Of a DNA stretch of 64,000 nt, positions 1-12,024 are shown one piece after another; within the stretch, counting starts at the first letter, position 1, and every line of letters starts with the position of its first letter. This DNA comes from Hemibagrus wyckioides. Its lineage: Eukaryota > Chordata > Actinopteri > Siluriformes > Bagridae. The stretch covers positions 16,646,352-16,710,351 of the forward strand of contig NC_080720.1 in the NCBI RefSeq assembly GCF_019097595.1. Reading direction: 5' to 3'. Position numbers and translations under genes: made by a program. A model generated the notes under the pieces. It ran no database searches, was not told the origin of the DNA, and worked only from the letters and a program-made list of their open reading frames with translations.

Positions 1-1479
1 GTGTGCTCCTGTGTTTAACACACTAAACACACTGTGAGTCTATGACAGTACCCCTAGGTAAGAAGATCACTATGAGTTTACCTTTTGCCTTTTTTTGCAT
101 AATTCAAAATAGTGATAAGTCATTGTTCAGGGAGAATGTCAACAAGCTTACAGCACAGTGCTCAGAAGAACATGGTCTTTTAGCAATCAATTCAAATGCT
201 TTCAGTAACAGAGCACACATCTTTATCAATAATCAAAACGAGCAAGTGACACATTTTTCTTAGAATACACATCGCATACAATTAACACACTACATCAACC
301 TGCTCCCCAGGAACCAAAGCTTAACGGGGTTTTAGTCCATAAGTGTAGCAATGGGAATATTGTGCAATCCTGTGTTGCATAAAGCTAAAACCTATTACAT
401 ACACACTTGGAATTTTCTAACAATTATCAATTTTTAAAAAAGATAAATGCATTTTCTTATGCAAGTCTGCATCGAATAATATAATTATACAGTTGCCATG
501 TGACTAAAAAGAAAATGGCAAGATTTACTCTGAATACAGTAGGATTATTTTTGCAGGACCAAATGTGAAATTTTAGACAAGTTGATGCAGTGCCAAGGGA
601 AGGAAAAAAATAATAATGTATTCTATTCGCAGTGTGTGAATTAATGAACTGAAAAACTTGGTGCAAACTCAGATGAAAACACACACACACACACACTCCC
701 CCGCAGGATGCACTACTCCTCCAGATACACCTATGCAGCCACACTCACACACCCCCACACTGATGTAAAAGAATCCTTCCTAGTTACAGTTTAGGCCTGA
801 CTGGAGCAGGCATGGACTTGTCCCTGAAACTGTGTGACAGTTAACAGTCGCACTGAAAACACACACCTACTTTAGAACAGAAAATGAGATACACATTACA
901 TTATAGTTCAGATTTCAGAATAAACAGAAAAACTGGAATTTCCTGTAATATATGCTTTGGTTCAGAGGTGTTTTGGTCATGTGAAGACATTCAGGTTCCA
1001 ACTCAGAGCAAAGCATGGACATTGTTTCTATTGTACTATTTTGTACTATTTTTAAAATTGAGAAATACATTTACGTTTAAATAAATTTTATTTCTATTAC
1101 CCTAAAATATGACATTTTATTTAAACTCTATTTTTTTGTACTATTGCTCTTATTCAGTATTCATTCTTATTCATCACTCAGCATTTATTATTCAATTTAA
1201 ATGAATTTTATTTTAACAATCGGCATTGTCGGAAAGTTTTACAGCTTTGCAGAAATATAAAAATTCAAAATAAAAATTTCCATTTTTATGGAAAATTTTT
1301 TCCAAGTTTTCCATTTTTATTTATTTTTATCCTTTATTTAATAAATTATTTAAATTATACTCTTTAGTGTCTTTTCTTTCTCCAAATTTGTTCCACTTTC
1401 TTGATTGCTCTTTTTCTTTTTGCTCTCCTTTTTGGGTGACATTGTGGTGAAGTGGGTTTTGTTGTTGTCTCACAGATGT

Positions 1480-1690
1480 GTGAACACAAACTACCCGGTT
1501 TTATCTGGTGCTCAGGTTACTGTTTGTCTATAGTTTCACATGTTCTTTCCACACCTATGTGGATTTCTTCTGGGTTTTCTGGTTGGTAGGTGGATTGGCC
1601 ACACTAAGTTGTACATGGTGTCTTGTGGTGTACTGGTGTCCTATATCAGGTGTTTTCCTGCCTTCCACCTAATGTTCAATTAAGTGAGAA
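1480..1690 (+). repeat. Degenerate dispersed repeat (family A)
   Basis: Shares the ordered blocks 'gctcaggttactgt', 'gtaggtggattggc(c)acacta' and 'tttcctgccttcc' with copies at 52580-52865, 28180-28335, 56660-56795 and (reverse) 21361-21660. The 3' part of better copies reads like 'cccatccagggtgta' then 'ccaggataaagc...gaatgaatga'. This is a very common repeat in fish genomes; I cannot name the family with certainty. Confidence 0.55.
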
Positions 1691-2764
1691 AGTTCTATAT
1701 CCTCCATAGCAACTCGCACAAATCTGGATAAAAATCTACACACCACTGTTAAAATGTAACCAAGAAAATGATTTGGAAAATATTGCCAAGTCAAGATGTG
1801 ACATGCTGATAAATACTTTGAGTGCAAAAGATTGAGTATTCTAATAAAATCAAGAGATGCTTTAACAATTTATTTGTTTCCCCGATAAAAGTTTCTGATT
1901 ATTTTCACTTAATTTATATGTTGTATTTTTATGTTTAAAAAGTTCTTACATGATCTTGGTTCTTGGTTCACTTTTTTACATCATAAAAACTTGCCTTTTT
2001 AAAAGGGGTATAAACTTTTACATCTATTGTGTCTATCAAAAAACTTGTATTTTCTATCAGTTAAAATGGATAGACAAGGGACAAGGGTTCTTCAGCTAGA
2101 TTTGTGAGGGTCCATATACACAAATCTACATAAAAATCCTTGCTTACAAAGTGCTAAACTGTACCTTTGCTTGTCACTGGAGTGGAAAGATCACGTGTAC
2201 ACCTTTTATACTTTTAATATGTATCTTTTACCTAGAAAAGATCATGTAGGGTGGCTTTAAAATTTTTATTTTCATTTTAAATTTACTATAATTACTGTCC
2301 AATCACGTACCTTAAATTGTATTTATGTTTTAGGTGAAGTTTTAGGTGAAAGATAAATATTAGAGATATTAGAGATTAGAGAGAATATCAGCCCAGAGAC
2401 TACTGTTTAGTGCTGTTTTTTTTCTGAGAGGTTAAAGTTCTTCCATTTAATAATGTAATAATAAAAATTGCAGGCAAAAAAATAAAGAATGTTGTCTTTA
2501 AATGGAATTGCTCACAATATAACCAGGTACAAAAAAAAAATTCAAGGTTTTAGCTTTAATTGTCTTTATGACAGCACAACTCTTAGCTATAACAGAATTC
2601 AGATGAAAAATATTTTCAGGGTTGCATAATGAAATTTCTAATGAGGCTGCCTGGCTGGTTGTCCAGAATTATAACACATTAGTGCTTAATGGCTTAATGG
2701 CTAAATGCTTTGTCTGTTGACTTACGCACCTCTGCTTAGTGCCACACCTGTCGCCAAGTCGACA

Positions 2765-2868
2765 GAGAACAGAAACAGAACAGAAACAGCCTTTATTTGT
2801 CACATATACATTACAGCACAGTGAAATTCTTTCTTCGCATATCCCATCCTTGGAGGTTGGGGTCAGGA
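2765..2868 (+). repeat. SINE/LINE-tail-like fragment (family B)
   Basis: Contains 'tacattacagcacagtgaaa' and 'ttggggtcag', shared in order with the copy at 23515-23690. This is a widespread fish retroposon segment. It lies in erbb3 intron 3. Confidence 0.55.
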
Positions 2869-2938
2869 GGAGGGAGTCGTGTTAGCCGCACAAGTAGGAG
2901 ACGTATACTAATAGAAGTCTGTGTGTTTGTGTGTGTAC

Positions 2939-3126
2939 CTGTCAAATGTGTAAGGCCCAACTCTTGTATCCCATACTCTCCATCCTTCTGGTAGTTAATT
3001 AAGACGGCGAGAGCGAAGTGTCCTTCATACAGTGATGTTCCTCTGATTACACGTAACTGCTCCAAAGGTAGGTATCTGAACTGGTTTATAGCTATTAGAA
3101 CGTAACCTGTAACCTCACGAATAGAC

Positions 3127-3177
<51 letters not shown>

Positions 3178-3902
3178 GAAATTAATAATAACCATTTACA
3201 TGTTTATGGTGGTAAAATACAAGCTTTAGGATTACATTTCTACTTTTCGTTATTAATGTGCATTAATTTTGCAGAAAGAGCTCTTTTGACCAAACAGAGG
3301 TTTCAGGCATTTGACACAACATTGCTTGGAGTAAAACACTGGTTTTACTACATACTCATAAACACATACACACACACGCACACACACACACACACAAACA
3401 CACACAAACACACACACACACACATGCACACACACACATATATCCATCTAGAAGATTTTCATCGCTGCTTAAAATCAAAGTCAAAGCTGTGAAGAAGGTA
3501 GTCAAAACTATGCCAACATGTTGTATTGCTTCATGTCAGATTTCCTGCCTGACACAAACATTACAATATATTTATGCACAGTATATGCAACATTTACAGC
3601 TGCAGATTATGTTATTCTTAATTCTGTATCTCACACACACACACACACACACACATGTCTCCTACCTTCAGAAAGGAGAAATCACGGTTGTGTTCCATGT
3701 GAGTGATCTCAAGGTTGCCCATGACGATCTGGCAGCCGATGTACATCTCCTTCATCCGCTGGTACTGCAAGTCTGAATTTCCTGTCACACTCAACATGTT
3801 TTGAGTGCCTGAACACATGACTGCAGAGAGAAAGAGAGGAAAAGAGAGAAAGAGACAGAACTGTATTAACATTGTCATCTACAGTGATAATGCTAGAGCG
3901 AG

Positions 3903-3938
<36 letters not shown>

Positions 3939-5004
3939 AAGAGCTAGGCAATTCTATTTTGTTATTCAAATGTACATTTTCATAGAAATTCAATGGGGAT
4001 CAAACAAGATACTAACAGAAAAAAAGGCATTTGGTGCTGCTGGGCTTGATATTTGAGCTTTACTGCTTTACAGATTTTTACAAATAGCAGCTTTCCAAGA
4101 TCCCAATTTATGACCGTATGATTAAAAAACTACTTACACAGTACAATGACCTGAGCTAATGAATGACTTAACCTTGGCTACATGTCATGAGAAGGAACCT
4201 CACTCACTTTTCCCAAAACACAAAGCACCCATAATCCACAATTCACCACTGACATGTGAACAAATTCAGACACACTTAGCTCAGGAACATTTTTTAACAG
4301 TGTGTGTGTCTGTCTTTTTAGGAAGAAAATAAACTAGTTTTAAGAAATACACACATGCAGAGATTCTTTATTTACTTCAAATCAAGCTGTCTAATAGACC
4401 ATAGTATGGTTAAAAATTTAGATTAAATAAATTCCACATCACAATGTAAAATATAAATTTCATTGCACTGATAAAAACCTAAATATTCCTTGTTAAGGAT
4501 AAAGAGAATTTTATACAGTTAATTTAAACATTCCATCCCACTTAAATTAGCTATATATCATATTCATACAGAAGATGTATGTTGGTAAATTAGATGAGGA
4601 TTATGATGGGGATGGATTTCCTTTTCAATCTGGTTCCTCTCAAGGTTTCTTCCTCATATCGGAAGGGAGTTATTCCGTGCCATTACCTCTGGCTCGCTAA
4701 TTAGGTATAGATTTAAAATTTATAATGTACATTCTGAATTAATATATTTCTATAAAGATGCTTTGTGACCATGTCCACTGATAAAATTGCCATACAATTT
4801 AGCAAACTATAACCATAGACACAGAATTAACCAGAACAAAACTAGCCCTCTTTATTACATTGTAATAACATGTTTGCAATCTTTATATTTATTAACCTAC
4901 AGAATTATATAGGTTTTGTGTGGGGGCTAAACAAACACAATGGTCACTCAATTGCGCTCACTAATGCATGACAAGCTTATCTCTGAGTCTCTCTTACACA
5001 GGCC

Positions 5005-5036
<32 letters not shown>

Positions 5037-5129
5037 CTGAAGAGAAAAAACACAATGCATCCATTCTAAAAGAGCGCGAAAACAAGTATAGAAACCCGCC
5101 CAAATGTCCTCCACATCGCGCAGTCCTAA

Positions 5130-5165
<36 letters not shown>

Positions 5166-5297
5166 CCCCTTTCTCTCTTTATTTAACACTACTCTATTCC
5201 CCAATCAAGAATACACAGCTGGTAGTCCACAGTTGGTGTACATGCACTAACACACAAACAGAGCAAAATATCCAAACACAAAGAGTGTGCATGAGAC

Positions 5298-5330
<33 letters not shown>

Positions 5331-8300
5331 TACAAGCTGGAAGAAGAAAAGAATAATAGAAAAAAAGCACATGGGTCAAACATGTTGAATAAAACAGAAA
5401 TGATGACAGCGGTAAACAGAAACTTGGCTTCAGTCCAAAAAAGATTAACACACACAAACACACACAAGCACAGACACTTCACCTGATAACTTTGTTTTGC
5501 ACTCTAGAGACACAGTTCACAGGTCACTCTGTTCCTAGGGCAAGAATAGGTGTGGTCAAATAACTCCTTATTTATCAGGTATGCGTTTGTGTGCATGTGT
5601 GTGAGTGTGTGTGTGTCTGCATGCATGCATTCAAGCTTGGGCGTGTGTGAGTTTGTTGTACTGGGTTACTGGGTTTGAGTACACGTAGTTTTAATAGCTG
5701 GTGCTGTCTCTTTCAGACTGCATATCTTGCTGCTGACAGAAGAAATGCACACTCCATTCGATTTAACCCTTTACACTCCGAAGAGCTGCAGGCAGGTCCA
5801 CATATCCGACTGCATGCCTTTTCTTTTAGTTCAACCAAATTTGATCTTAACTGACTTTAAATTTTGGATTTACATTGAACTGCGTTCTGTGTGCATGTGA
5901 AGTTGCACTGCGGGTGCTGTGAAATCTGTCAGCTATAACTGCTCAACTAAACTTATCAAGATGAATGACACCATAAAGATTCGTGCACTGATTTACTTTT
6001 ACACACATACTCTGTTCTTTGTCTTCATCTCAAAGCAACACACACAAACACAGTCACTTTACTCTACACCAGTACATTATTCTAATTCTTCCAAGTAGCT
6101 GTGAAATTAATGCAAAATAGATGAGGAAATGCTCAGAATTAGGAAAACAGCAACTGTCGAGGTGAATCCAGATCAACAAGCACGAGAAGACAGGTGAATG
6201 TGTTAGTCTTGAAAGTGGTTGTGTTTAAAGGCTGTTCTTTTTTTTTTTCATCATAATCATTTAGTCTAGAGGCAAATGAGGAGGCTTGTACAGTACGTGC
6301 TGTGTTCCCTTACATGATTAATGGAATGACATTAACATTCAGTGGGAGTTCCTGACACACAAAGCATTGACTCATAACTATGTTCACAATGACTACTGGC
6401 ATCTGAATATATCTGTTTATATAACAGCTGCAACACAGAAGTTCAGTCATGTCTTTATTGTCCTCTCTGACAAAACAACACAAGAATTCTTGCGTATGAT
6501 ACACTCTGTCACCACTTTGTCTCGGGGGGGTTGGGATTCAAAACAGATAAGCATTAAGCATGCAAACATTTCAAATGAAATGTTTTTAAGATGCAGCTAA
6601 TAGCATACAAAAGTCTACCCTTTTTAAGTATGACTAAAAAAAATGCCCTTTAATACCAGCTATGAGCTCACATTATTTTCAGGCAGCAAACAGCCATAAA
6701 ATGGTTGTACCTATAAGATATCGGATTGTGAGAATGTATTCCTGATCGTTTAGTTCTATCTAAACCCAGGTTTAAAGGAAAAGAGCAAGCCTTTGTGATT
6801 TCCATGATGTAATGCAATTTGAATACAAGGCAACATGTATTGTTTACCTAAAACAACTCTAAACTCTTTGTCTGGATTGAGCCACTCACATCAGCCTACA
6901 ACTCTGTAACCAGCTATAGTCTGGCTCCTGGTGTATCCATGTGAACCGTTCTCCGGGTTCATGTCTATGCTTGAACGCATATAGTTATTCTCAGAAGACT
7001 GTTTACTCAAGCTCTCCGTACACTGAAAGCAACGTCTGGAATTTTGAGTACCTACATAAAAAGACAGATTTTACTGTTCAGACCACACACATAAGCCTGA
7101 TTAAGAGACTTGCTCATAAGCCCAAAACTCCTTTTACTACCATTAACAAATTCATTCAGCTAAACATGATTCTCCCAAATTCAGTAGTAAAATGTAATGC
7201 TTTTCTTACATTTTTAATTTTTTACATTGTTAACTTTACCCACTTTATTTCTTTATTCCCCACACTAATAAGAGCTAAGAGCCCTTCCTAAGAGCCCTTG
7301 AGAAGCTGGAACACTCTTTTTTCTTTCTTTCAGCTAAGCTCTAAATCCTATTCATCATCTGCTCAATGCCCCCCAGACAACTTCTCATGACATGTCTTTC
7401 TGACATCTCAGCCCCATCTGTCAGTTCATTCTCTTATTCATCCGTAACACTCTTACTGCTACTGCAGCTTCTGCTGTCAACACCAGTCTTAGGAAACCTG
7501 GCCACGTTCCTGTTTAACTGGAACATTATCAACGCATCTGGAATCTTTTTCTGCCTAAAGTGTTGTACCTTCACAACCTCACAACTTAACAACAATTGTT
7601 TTGCACCATTAAAGTTCGTTTTTCATAGACTGCACAGCATTGAGATTATTCTTTAATGTAAATCATTTCTTGATCTGTAACTTCTTGCAAAAGAGATCGA
7701 GCTCTTACCAGTTTTACATCTTATCTCATTTGTATACACACTTTTGTTGCCAGTTTTGTTGCTAGTCCTTGATCCCCCTGTCTTAATTACTTACATAATG
7801 CCTCTTATAAAACATTAATCAAAGGTCCTTACTGACATATTTTGATACCAAGAACACTTCAGAACACTTCAGAGGAGCACCAGCTGATTTCATCCTCAAA
7901 TCTTCTACTGAAAGACAGTGGCTTGACTTCATAAAAGAAAAATAAAACAATAAGCACAACATTTTGTAACTTGCATCAAAACACTGTTAAAAACCATGTC
8001 TGAATAATCTAGGTCTAGTGTATATTTTGCAGATCTGAACAGGCCATATTCCAGCACAAAATAAAATAACTTCTGCAAGAATTTGACTATGTTAGAGCTG
8101 CAAGTTTCAGACCTTTTCTAGGCAGTGACTACTTTAACAGTCATATCAATACCACAGACCCCAAAGTACAAATTTATTTCATGCAAATCTTATAAACACA
8201 ATCTAATCATATCCGATATTTCTGTCTGTCTATTAGAGCCATAGAGCTTTTTATTCCTGATCTATCCTAACACTGACACAATATGTCCAAGCTGAAATTA

Positions 8301-9979
8301 TTTATAGGCCACATGTTGGATTAAACCCTTTCAATTTAAAAGTCAACTACACTTAGAACTATAAGACCTCAGTACTAACTATAATGACAATAGTGGGTTG
8401 GGAATTACAGACTCCCTGACTATGCTTCATGGATCCTACTTTGAGAAACACTGTTTTAGACAATGCAGACAGAGTCTCCTGAAAATTCTAAAACACACAC
8501 ACACTGAACTATCTGTTTATTAGATTAATGATTGCTAACTAATAAACTGGCCAGATCTGAACTAAATAATACATTTGTATATGTCAAACAGTCAATGTTT
8601 ATGCTTAATATATACAAACACAATTAACTGTTTTCTTTAGCAGTCACACAATTTAGGGAAAAACAACTGTAGTCCTAATCATCATGTGAAATAAGTTTGG
8701 CATTCTATCATGATAATAATAAATAATAATGAAGCAGAAAACCTCAAAATATTCTTCACATGTCAATATTTAGGAGTTGTTAACCAGATTGATTGATGTG
8801 TTTTGGGAGTTCCAGCGTGTCTACCAGTCCTGCCAGAGGTGCCACCTGTGGCATATGACATCAGCAGGGTTACACACCTGTTGTTGTTGTTGTACCTTTG
8901 CTGCTCCACCTTGCTTAATCAACACTATTCACGGGCCAAAGATCAAGCACTACGTCTCTAGCAGAAATCCTGACACCCAATTTCCACCTCTTCTGTCTCT
9001 TCCTCAATAAGCAGATCGAAAAGCAAACATTTTGTATCCACCATTTTCATGAATGTTTCATATCATTAATGTATATGTTATGGGGATGTGGTAGCTTAGT
9101 GGTTAATGGTTAGTGGTTGTGAGTTCAAATCCCAGGTCCACCAAACTGCCACAGCTGGGCCCCTAGGCAAGGCCCTTAACCCTCAGTTGCTCAGTTGTAT
9201 AAAATAAAAATGTAAGTGACTCTGGATAAGGGCGTCTGCCAAATGCCAGAAATGTAAATGTAATACACATATGCAGTAAATCAGTTTTGCACTGCATTTA
9301 ATTCATGGAGATTTTCCCCCATATTAATTATTTGTCTTTCTTGCTGCTTCTAATAATACACACACAGACACACACACACACGTTTGTCTTACTATACTTG
9401 TGAGGACATTCCTCTGACATAAAAAGACATAAAAGGAAACCTTCTGGCTCTTGTTTAAAATAAAAGCTAAAGATTTTGTGAAAAATAAAATAGCAATCAG
9501 ATCAAAACAAGTCCTATACTTGTGAGGCTAATTTGTCCCCACCAAGTTGTAAAAATGTAAATTATGTGCACGCGCTCTCGTAAGCACGACACACACAAAA
9601 ACAACTTGGATGACTGTCATTAGTTGTGAAACGCGCGCAATCACAATACAGGTTCAACTGGTTTATTCACTTGCCAGAGGCGAGCACTGATTTAGTAAAT
9701 CATAGCTCCTTGGCCAAGCCTACTCAAACGAGCGTGCGCACACATACACACATACACACGAAAATAAAAAAAAATAAAAAACACTAAATAAATAATAATA
9801 AATAAATAATAAATATAAATAATAATTGTAAGTGTAAGCTACACTACAATATTGTTTATTTCTGATAGAAGTCACTCACCTTGTTTGTTTTCCGAAGACT
9901 GTGCGCGTGCAGGTGAAAGCAGCCATAGCCATTGCAGCACCAGGCACAGCGCGAGCACCTGCACTCCCCGCGCGCTCAT
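2939..9979 (-). CDS. erbb3: ERBB3-type receptor tyrosine kinase (pseudokinase), 5' part: coding exons 1-3
   Basis: Neuregulin-receptor family member at the plasma membrane; ERBB3 binds neuregulin and signals through heterodimers with other ERBB receptors. Seen: exon 1 at 9880-9979 encodes a start Met and a hydrophobic signal peptide ([13 protein letters not shown]) ending near [10 protein letters not shown]; exon 2 at 3666-3820 encodes [14 protein letters not shown] and [19 protein letters not shown]; exon 3 at 2939-3125 encodes [34 protein letters not shown] and LGLTHLT. These are the start of receptor L domain 1. Phases join (100, 155 and 187 nt) and all junctions are GT-AG. The motifs fit ERBB3 better than EGFR, ERBB2 or ERBB4. 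I found no exon 4 between 1 and 2938, so cysteine-rich, transmembrane and kinase-like parts should lie left of the window. Whether this is the a or b fish paralogue cannot be decided here. Confidence 0.9.
3128..3174. repeat. (GA)n microsatellite at erbb3 exon 3 acceptor
   Basis: About 23 GA units. On the minus strand this is a (CT)n run that directly precedes the AG of the exon 3 acceptor, so it serves as the polypyrimidine tract. Confidence 0.95.
3362..3439. repeat. (CA)n microsatellite, interrupted
   Basis: Imperfect CA repeat of about 78 bases in erbb3 intron 2, with a few CAAA, GCA and TGCA interruptions. Confidence 0.95.
3632..3654. repeat. (CA)n microsatellite beside erbb3 exon 2 donor
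   Basis: About 11 CA units lying 11 bases from the exon 2 donor; on the minus strand the intron begins GTAGGAGACA and runs into (TG)n. Confidence 0.95.
3905..3935. repeat. (GA)n microsatellite
   Basis: About 15 GA units in erbb3 intron 1. Confidence 0.95.
4600..4800 (+). repeat. Dispersed repeat with a 'ggttcctctcaaggtttctt' core
   Basis: Contains 'ggttcctctcaaggtttctt', then 'gctcgctaattagg', then 'ctttgtgaccatgtcca' and 'gccatacaa'. This ordered set is a frequently seen fish interspersed repeat. Only one copy was noticed in this window, so the call rests on recognition. Confidence 0.5.
5005..5036. repeat. (TG)n microsatellite
   Basis: About 15 TG units with one TTTG interruption, in erbb3 intron 1. 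Confidence 0.95.
5130..5166. repeat. (CT)n microsatellite
   Basis: CT repeat with one TTT interruption, in erbb3 intron 1. Confidence 0.95.
5301..5330. repeat. (GA)n microsatellite
   Basis: About 15 GA units; source of several spurious low-complexity open frames on both strands. Confidence 0.95.
5340..9080. other. erbb3 intron 1, no gene recognised
   Basis: AT-rich intronic DNA without recognisable coding homology. Open frames at 6941-7291 and 7366-7656 (plus) lack similarity I can recognise and have an AT-rich, chance-like composition. Confidence 0.55.
9082..9262 (+). repeat. tRNA-derived SINE-like element, copy 1 (family C)
   Basis: A tRNA-like head (box-A-like 'gtggtagcttagtggtta', box-B-like 'tgtgagttcaaatccca') is followed by a conserved body 'gggcccctaggcaaggccct' and 'gttgctcagttgtataaaat', then 'ggataagggcgtctgccaaa'. 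Copies of the same order occur at 42887-43065 (plus) and 11847-12020 (minus). Pol III promoter-like boxes fit a SINE rather than a functional tRNA, because no cloverleaf acceptor stem follows. Confidence 0.8.
9783..9829. repeat. (TAAA/TAA)n simple repeat
   Basis: AT-rich run of mixed AATA and AATAA units just downstream of erbb3 exon 1 within intron 1. Confidence 0.85.
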
Positions 9980-10420
9980 CCTCACTCTGCGGTCCAAACA
10001 CATCAGTTACTCATGTCCCAGAGAGAGAGACAGTCTCTGTACAGCTCCAGTGTCTCACACCTAATATAATCTCTGAGTAAAAGCATAACCTAGGAGCTGA
10101 ATGCTATTTTAACAAACAATTTCTACGGTATTATTTTCCTTTCCGCTCCACTTTCACAGTGCTTTAGCCGGCGCGCTTGTGGCGGTAAACCCAGGAGAGG
10201 TCGCCGAGTTACTTCCTCCTTGAAAAATACGTTCAGAAAACACGAAAAAAGTTGACTTAATAAACAAGAAAAACCACCTGATGGCTGCTAGAGAGACAGC
10301 GTGACTTGCTCGGTTAAGCTTGCGTCGTAAATTCACCTACCTGTTTACAGCGTTTCGGTGTAAAAATGCTCTGGACGCTGATTGGCTCACGGGCTGATCA
10401 ATGAACCAATCACAAGTGAG
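9980..10420 (-). promoter_or_regulatory. erbb3: erbb3 5' UTR and probable promoter
   Basis: Sequence directly upstream of the erbb3 start codon is richer in CpG than its surroundings. Two CCAAT boxes in opposite orientations lie at 10381-10385 (ATTGG) and 10406-10410 (CCAAT), about 400 bases upstream of the ATG. No TATA box stands out. The transcription start is not resolvable from the sequence. Confidence 0.45.
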
Positions 10421-10532
10421 AGCGTCTAAATTCTAGTACTAGTACTGTACCATGCGACTCTGACAGAAAACAGGTGATGAAACAGCAGAGTGAAAAAAAG
10501 TAGAAATTAATTATATATAAAAATAGAAAATA

Positions 10533-10533
10533 A

Positions 10534-10567
<34 letters not shown>

Positions 10568-10576
10568 ACCCCCTCT

Positions 10577-10631
<55 letters not shown>

Positions 10632-10640
10632 ACCCCCTCT

Positions 10641-10675
<35 letters not shown>
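10533..10675. repeat. Compound (CT)n microsatellite with internal duplication
   Basis: Long CT tract in which the interruption 'ctcaccccctcttactctct' occurs twice, near 10566 and 10629, so the tract grew by duplication of a block of about 63 bases. Confidence 0.95.
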
Positions 10676-10680
<5 letters not shown>

Positions 10681-10822
10681 CAATTTCTATGATAATTTGT
10701 GTAATTTCTTTGTAATTTCTTTATTCACAAGCACATTACTGATAACATTGAGTTTCCAGAAACATAAAAAAACATAAATAAAAAAAAATATAATTCTTAA
10801 GATCTTAAGACAAACAGGGCTG

Positions 10823-10826
<4 letters not shown>

Positions 10827-10874
<48 letters not shown>
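10827..10874. repeat. (CT)n microsatellite
   Basis: About 23 CT units; about 150 bases from the preceding compound CT tract. Confidence 0.95.
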
Positions 10875-10880
<6 letters not shown>

Positions 10881-11229
10881 CCCCTGTCTTTACAGTTTAG
10901 CATTGGTAATAGCTGAGGGGGAAAGGCTAGAAGTCAACAGCGTCATTGTGTGTGCATATCGTCCCCTGTTTTTGCTGAAAAGCTTCGAATTTTTAAAAAG
11001 GCCACATTGCACAGAGGCATTGTCAAAAGTCTGCTGTGCGTCACTCAAACACAAAAGTCATTCAGCTTAGAGTCAAGCGAATGGCCCATATATAATGTCC
11101 AAACATTTAGCATACTCAGGGAGATACTAGTTTGAAAGCTGTGGATGAAAAGATTAAAAATAATGAATTAATACTTTGTTGAAGGCTATGTCCCCAAGTG
11201 AAAGGCAAACAGAGACATGGTCTATTTTA

Positions 11230-11231
<2 letters not shown>

Positions 11232-11259
<28 letters not shown>
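11232..11259. repeat. (CA)n microsatellite
   Basis: About 14 uninterrupted CA units between erbb3 and arf3. Confidence 0.95.
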
Positions 11260-11263
<4 letters not shown>

Positions 11264-11846
11264 GCAAGCTGGGACATTTTGCCCATAATGTCACTATTAA
11301 CTTCACGGACATTAATATTCAGGCCCCTTTTCCAGTGAGTGACACTTTTTTCCTCTTCTTCTTCTTTATCAGTTTATTCTCCAGTTTATTTTTTCTTCTT
11401 TATCAGATTATTGTAAAGATTTAGTCACTTGAACATGAACATTTAGGTTCCTCATCAAATACTTTTTAAATCTACTTTCAATAAATAAATAAGTCATTTA
11501 TTTTACATTTATTAAAATGAACCCATAACAGGTGCAAAAATGTTACTTTACACATGTGTAAAAATGTATTTACCTTGTGATTCAGTAATTTTGTATTTAC
11601 AAAAAATTAAACCCACCATATAATAGACATATTGTATAATAATAATAATGTATAATAGACATGTATATCATGGCACAAGGACTTGTCATACTGTCATGCT
11701 TTATGTGAAGAGTGCAAAACTGTATAAAAACTACAGTCAGTGATGCAATTTTGCAGCCACATAGTATATATCATCTTTCTAGTTATAACGTTTTAATGCA
11801 ATAAAGTAGTTATTAAACACTTCTAGGATTAGTTTGTAAGGTGTAC

Positions 11847-12020
11847 ATTTATGGCATTTGGCAGACACATTACCCAGAGCAACTTACATTTATTTCAGTT
11901 ATACAACTGAGCAGTTGAGTGCTGAGGGCCTTGTTCAGGGCCACCAAGCTACCACCAAGCTACAGGATTTAATCTCACAACCTTTAGCAGTCCAACACGT
12001 TAACTGCTCAGCTACCACTT
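11847..12020 (-). repeat. tRNA-derived SINE-like element, copy 2 (family C)
   Basis: Reverse-strand, more diverged copy of the element at 9082. Read on the minus strand it keeps 'agtggtagctgagcagttaa', the 'ggccct...ggccct' block and the 3' part with 'gtctgccaaatgccataaat'. Confidence 0.7.
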
Positions 12021-12024
12021 GTCC

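Larger units (their letters stand above)
1..2938. other. erbb3 intron 3 (partial), no coding exon seen
   Basis: AT-rich DNA expected to be intron 3 of erbb3 because exon 3 ends at 2939 on the minus strand. I searched the minus strand for the next ERBB exon (the L-domain segment around a GGVYI-like motif) and saw none. It holds a degenerate dispersed repeat near 1480-1690 and a SINE-like piece at 2765-2868. The short open frames at 42-263, 457-744 and 884-1084 look like chance. Confidence 0.6.

Noticed and set aside
1..2938. Search for erbb3 exon 4
   Set aside because: No minus-strand segment with ERBB L-domain motifs was found, so the gene most likely continues beyond the window.
6941..7656. 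Two plus-strand open frames of 116 and 96 codons in erbb3 intron 1
   Set aside because: AT-rich, no recognised similarity, no splice or start context; chance frames.
9082..9160. Possible tRNA gene
   Set aside because: Box A and box B resemble pol III promoters, but the sequence has no matching acceptor stem and recurs as a dispersed SINE-like family.
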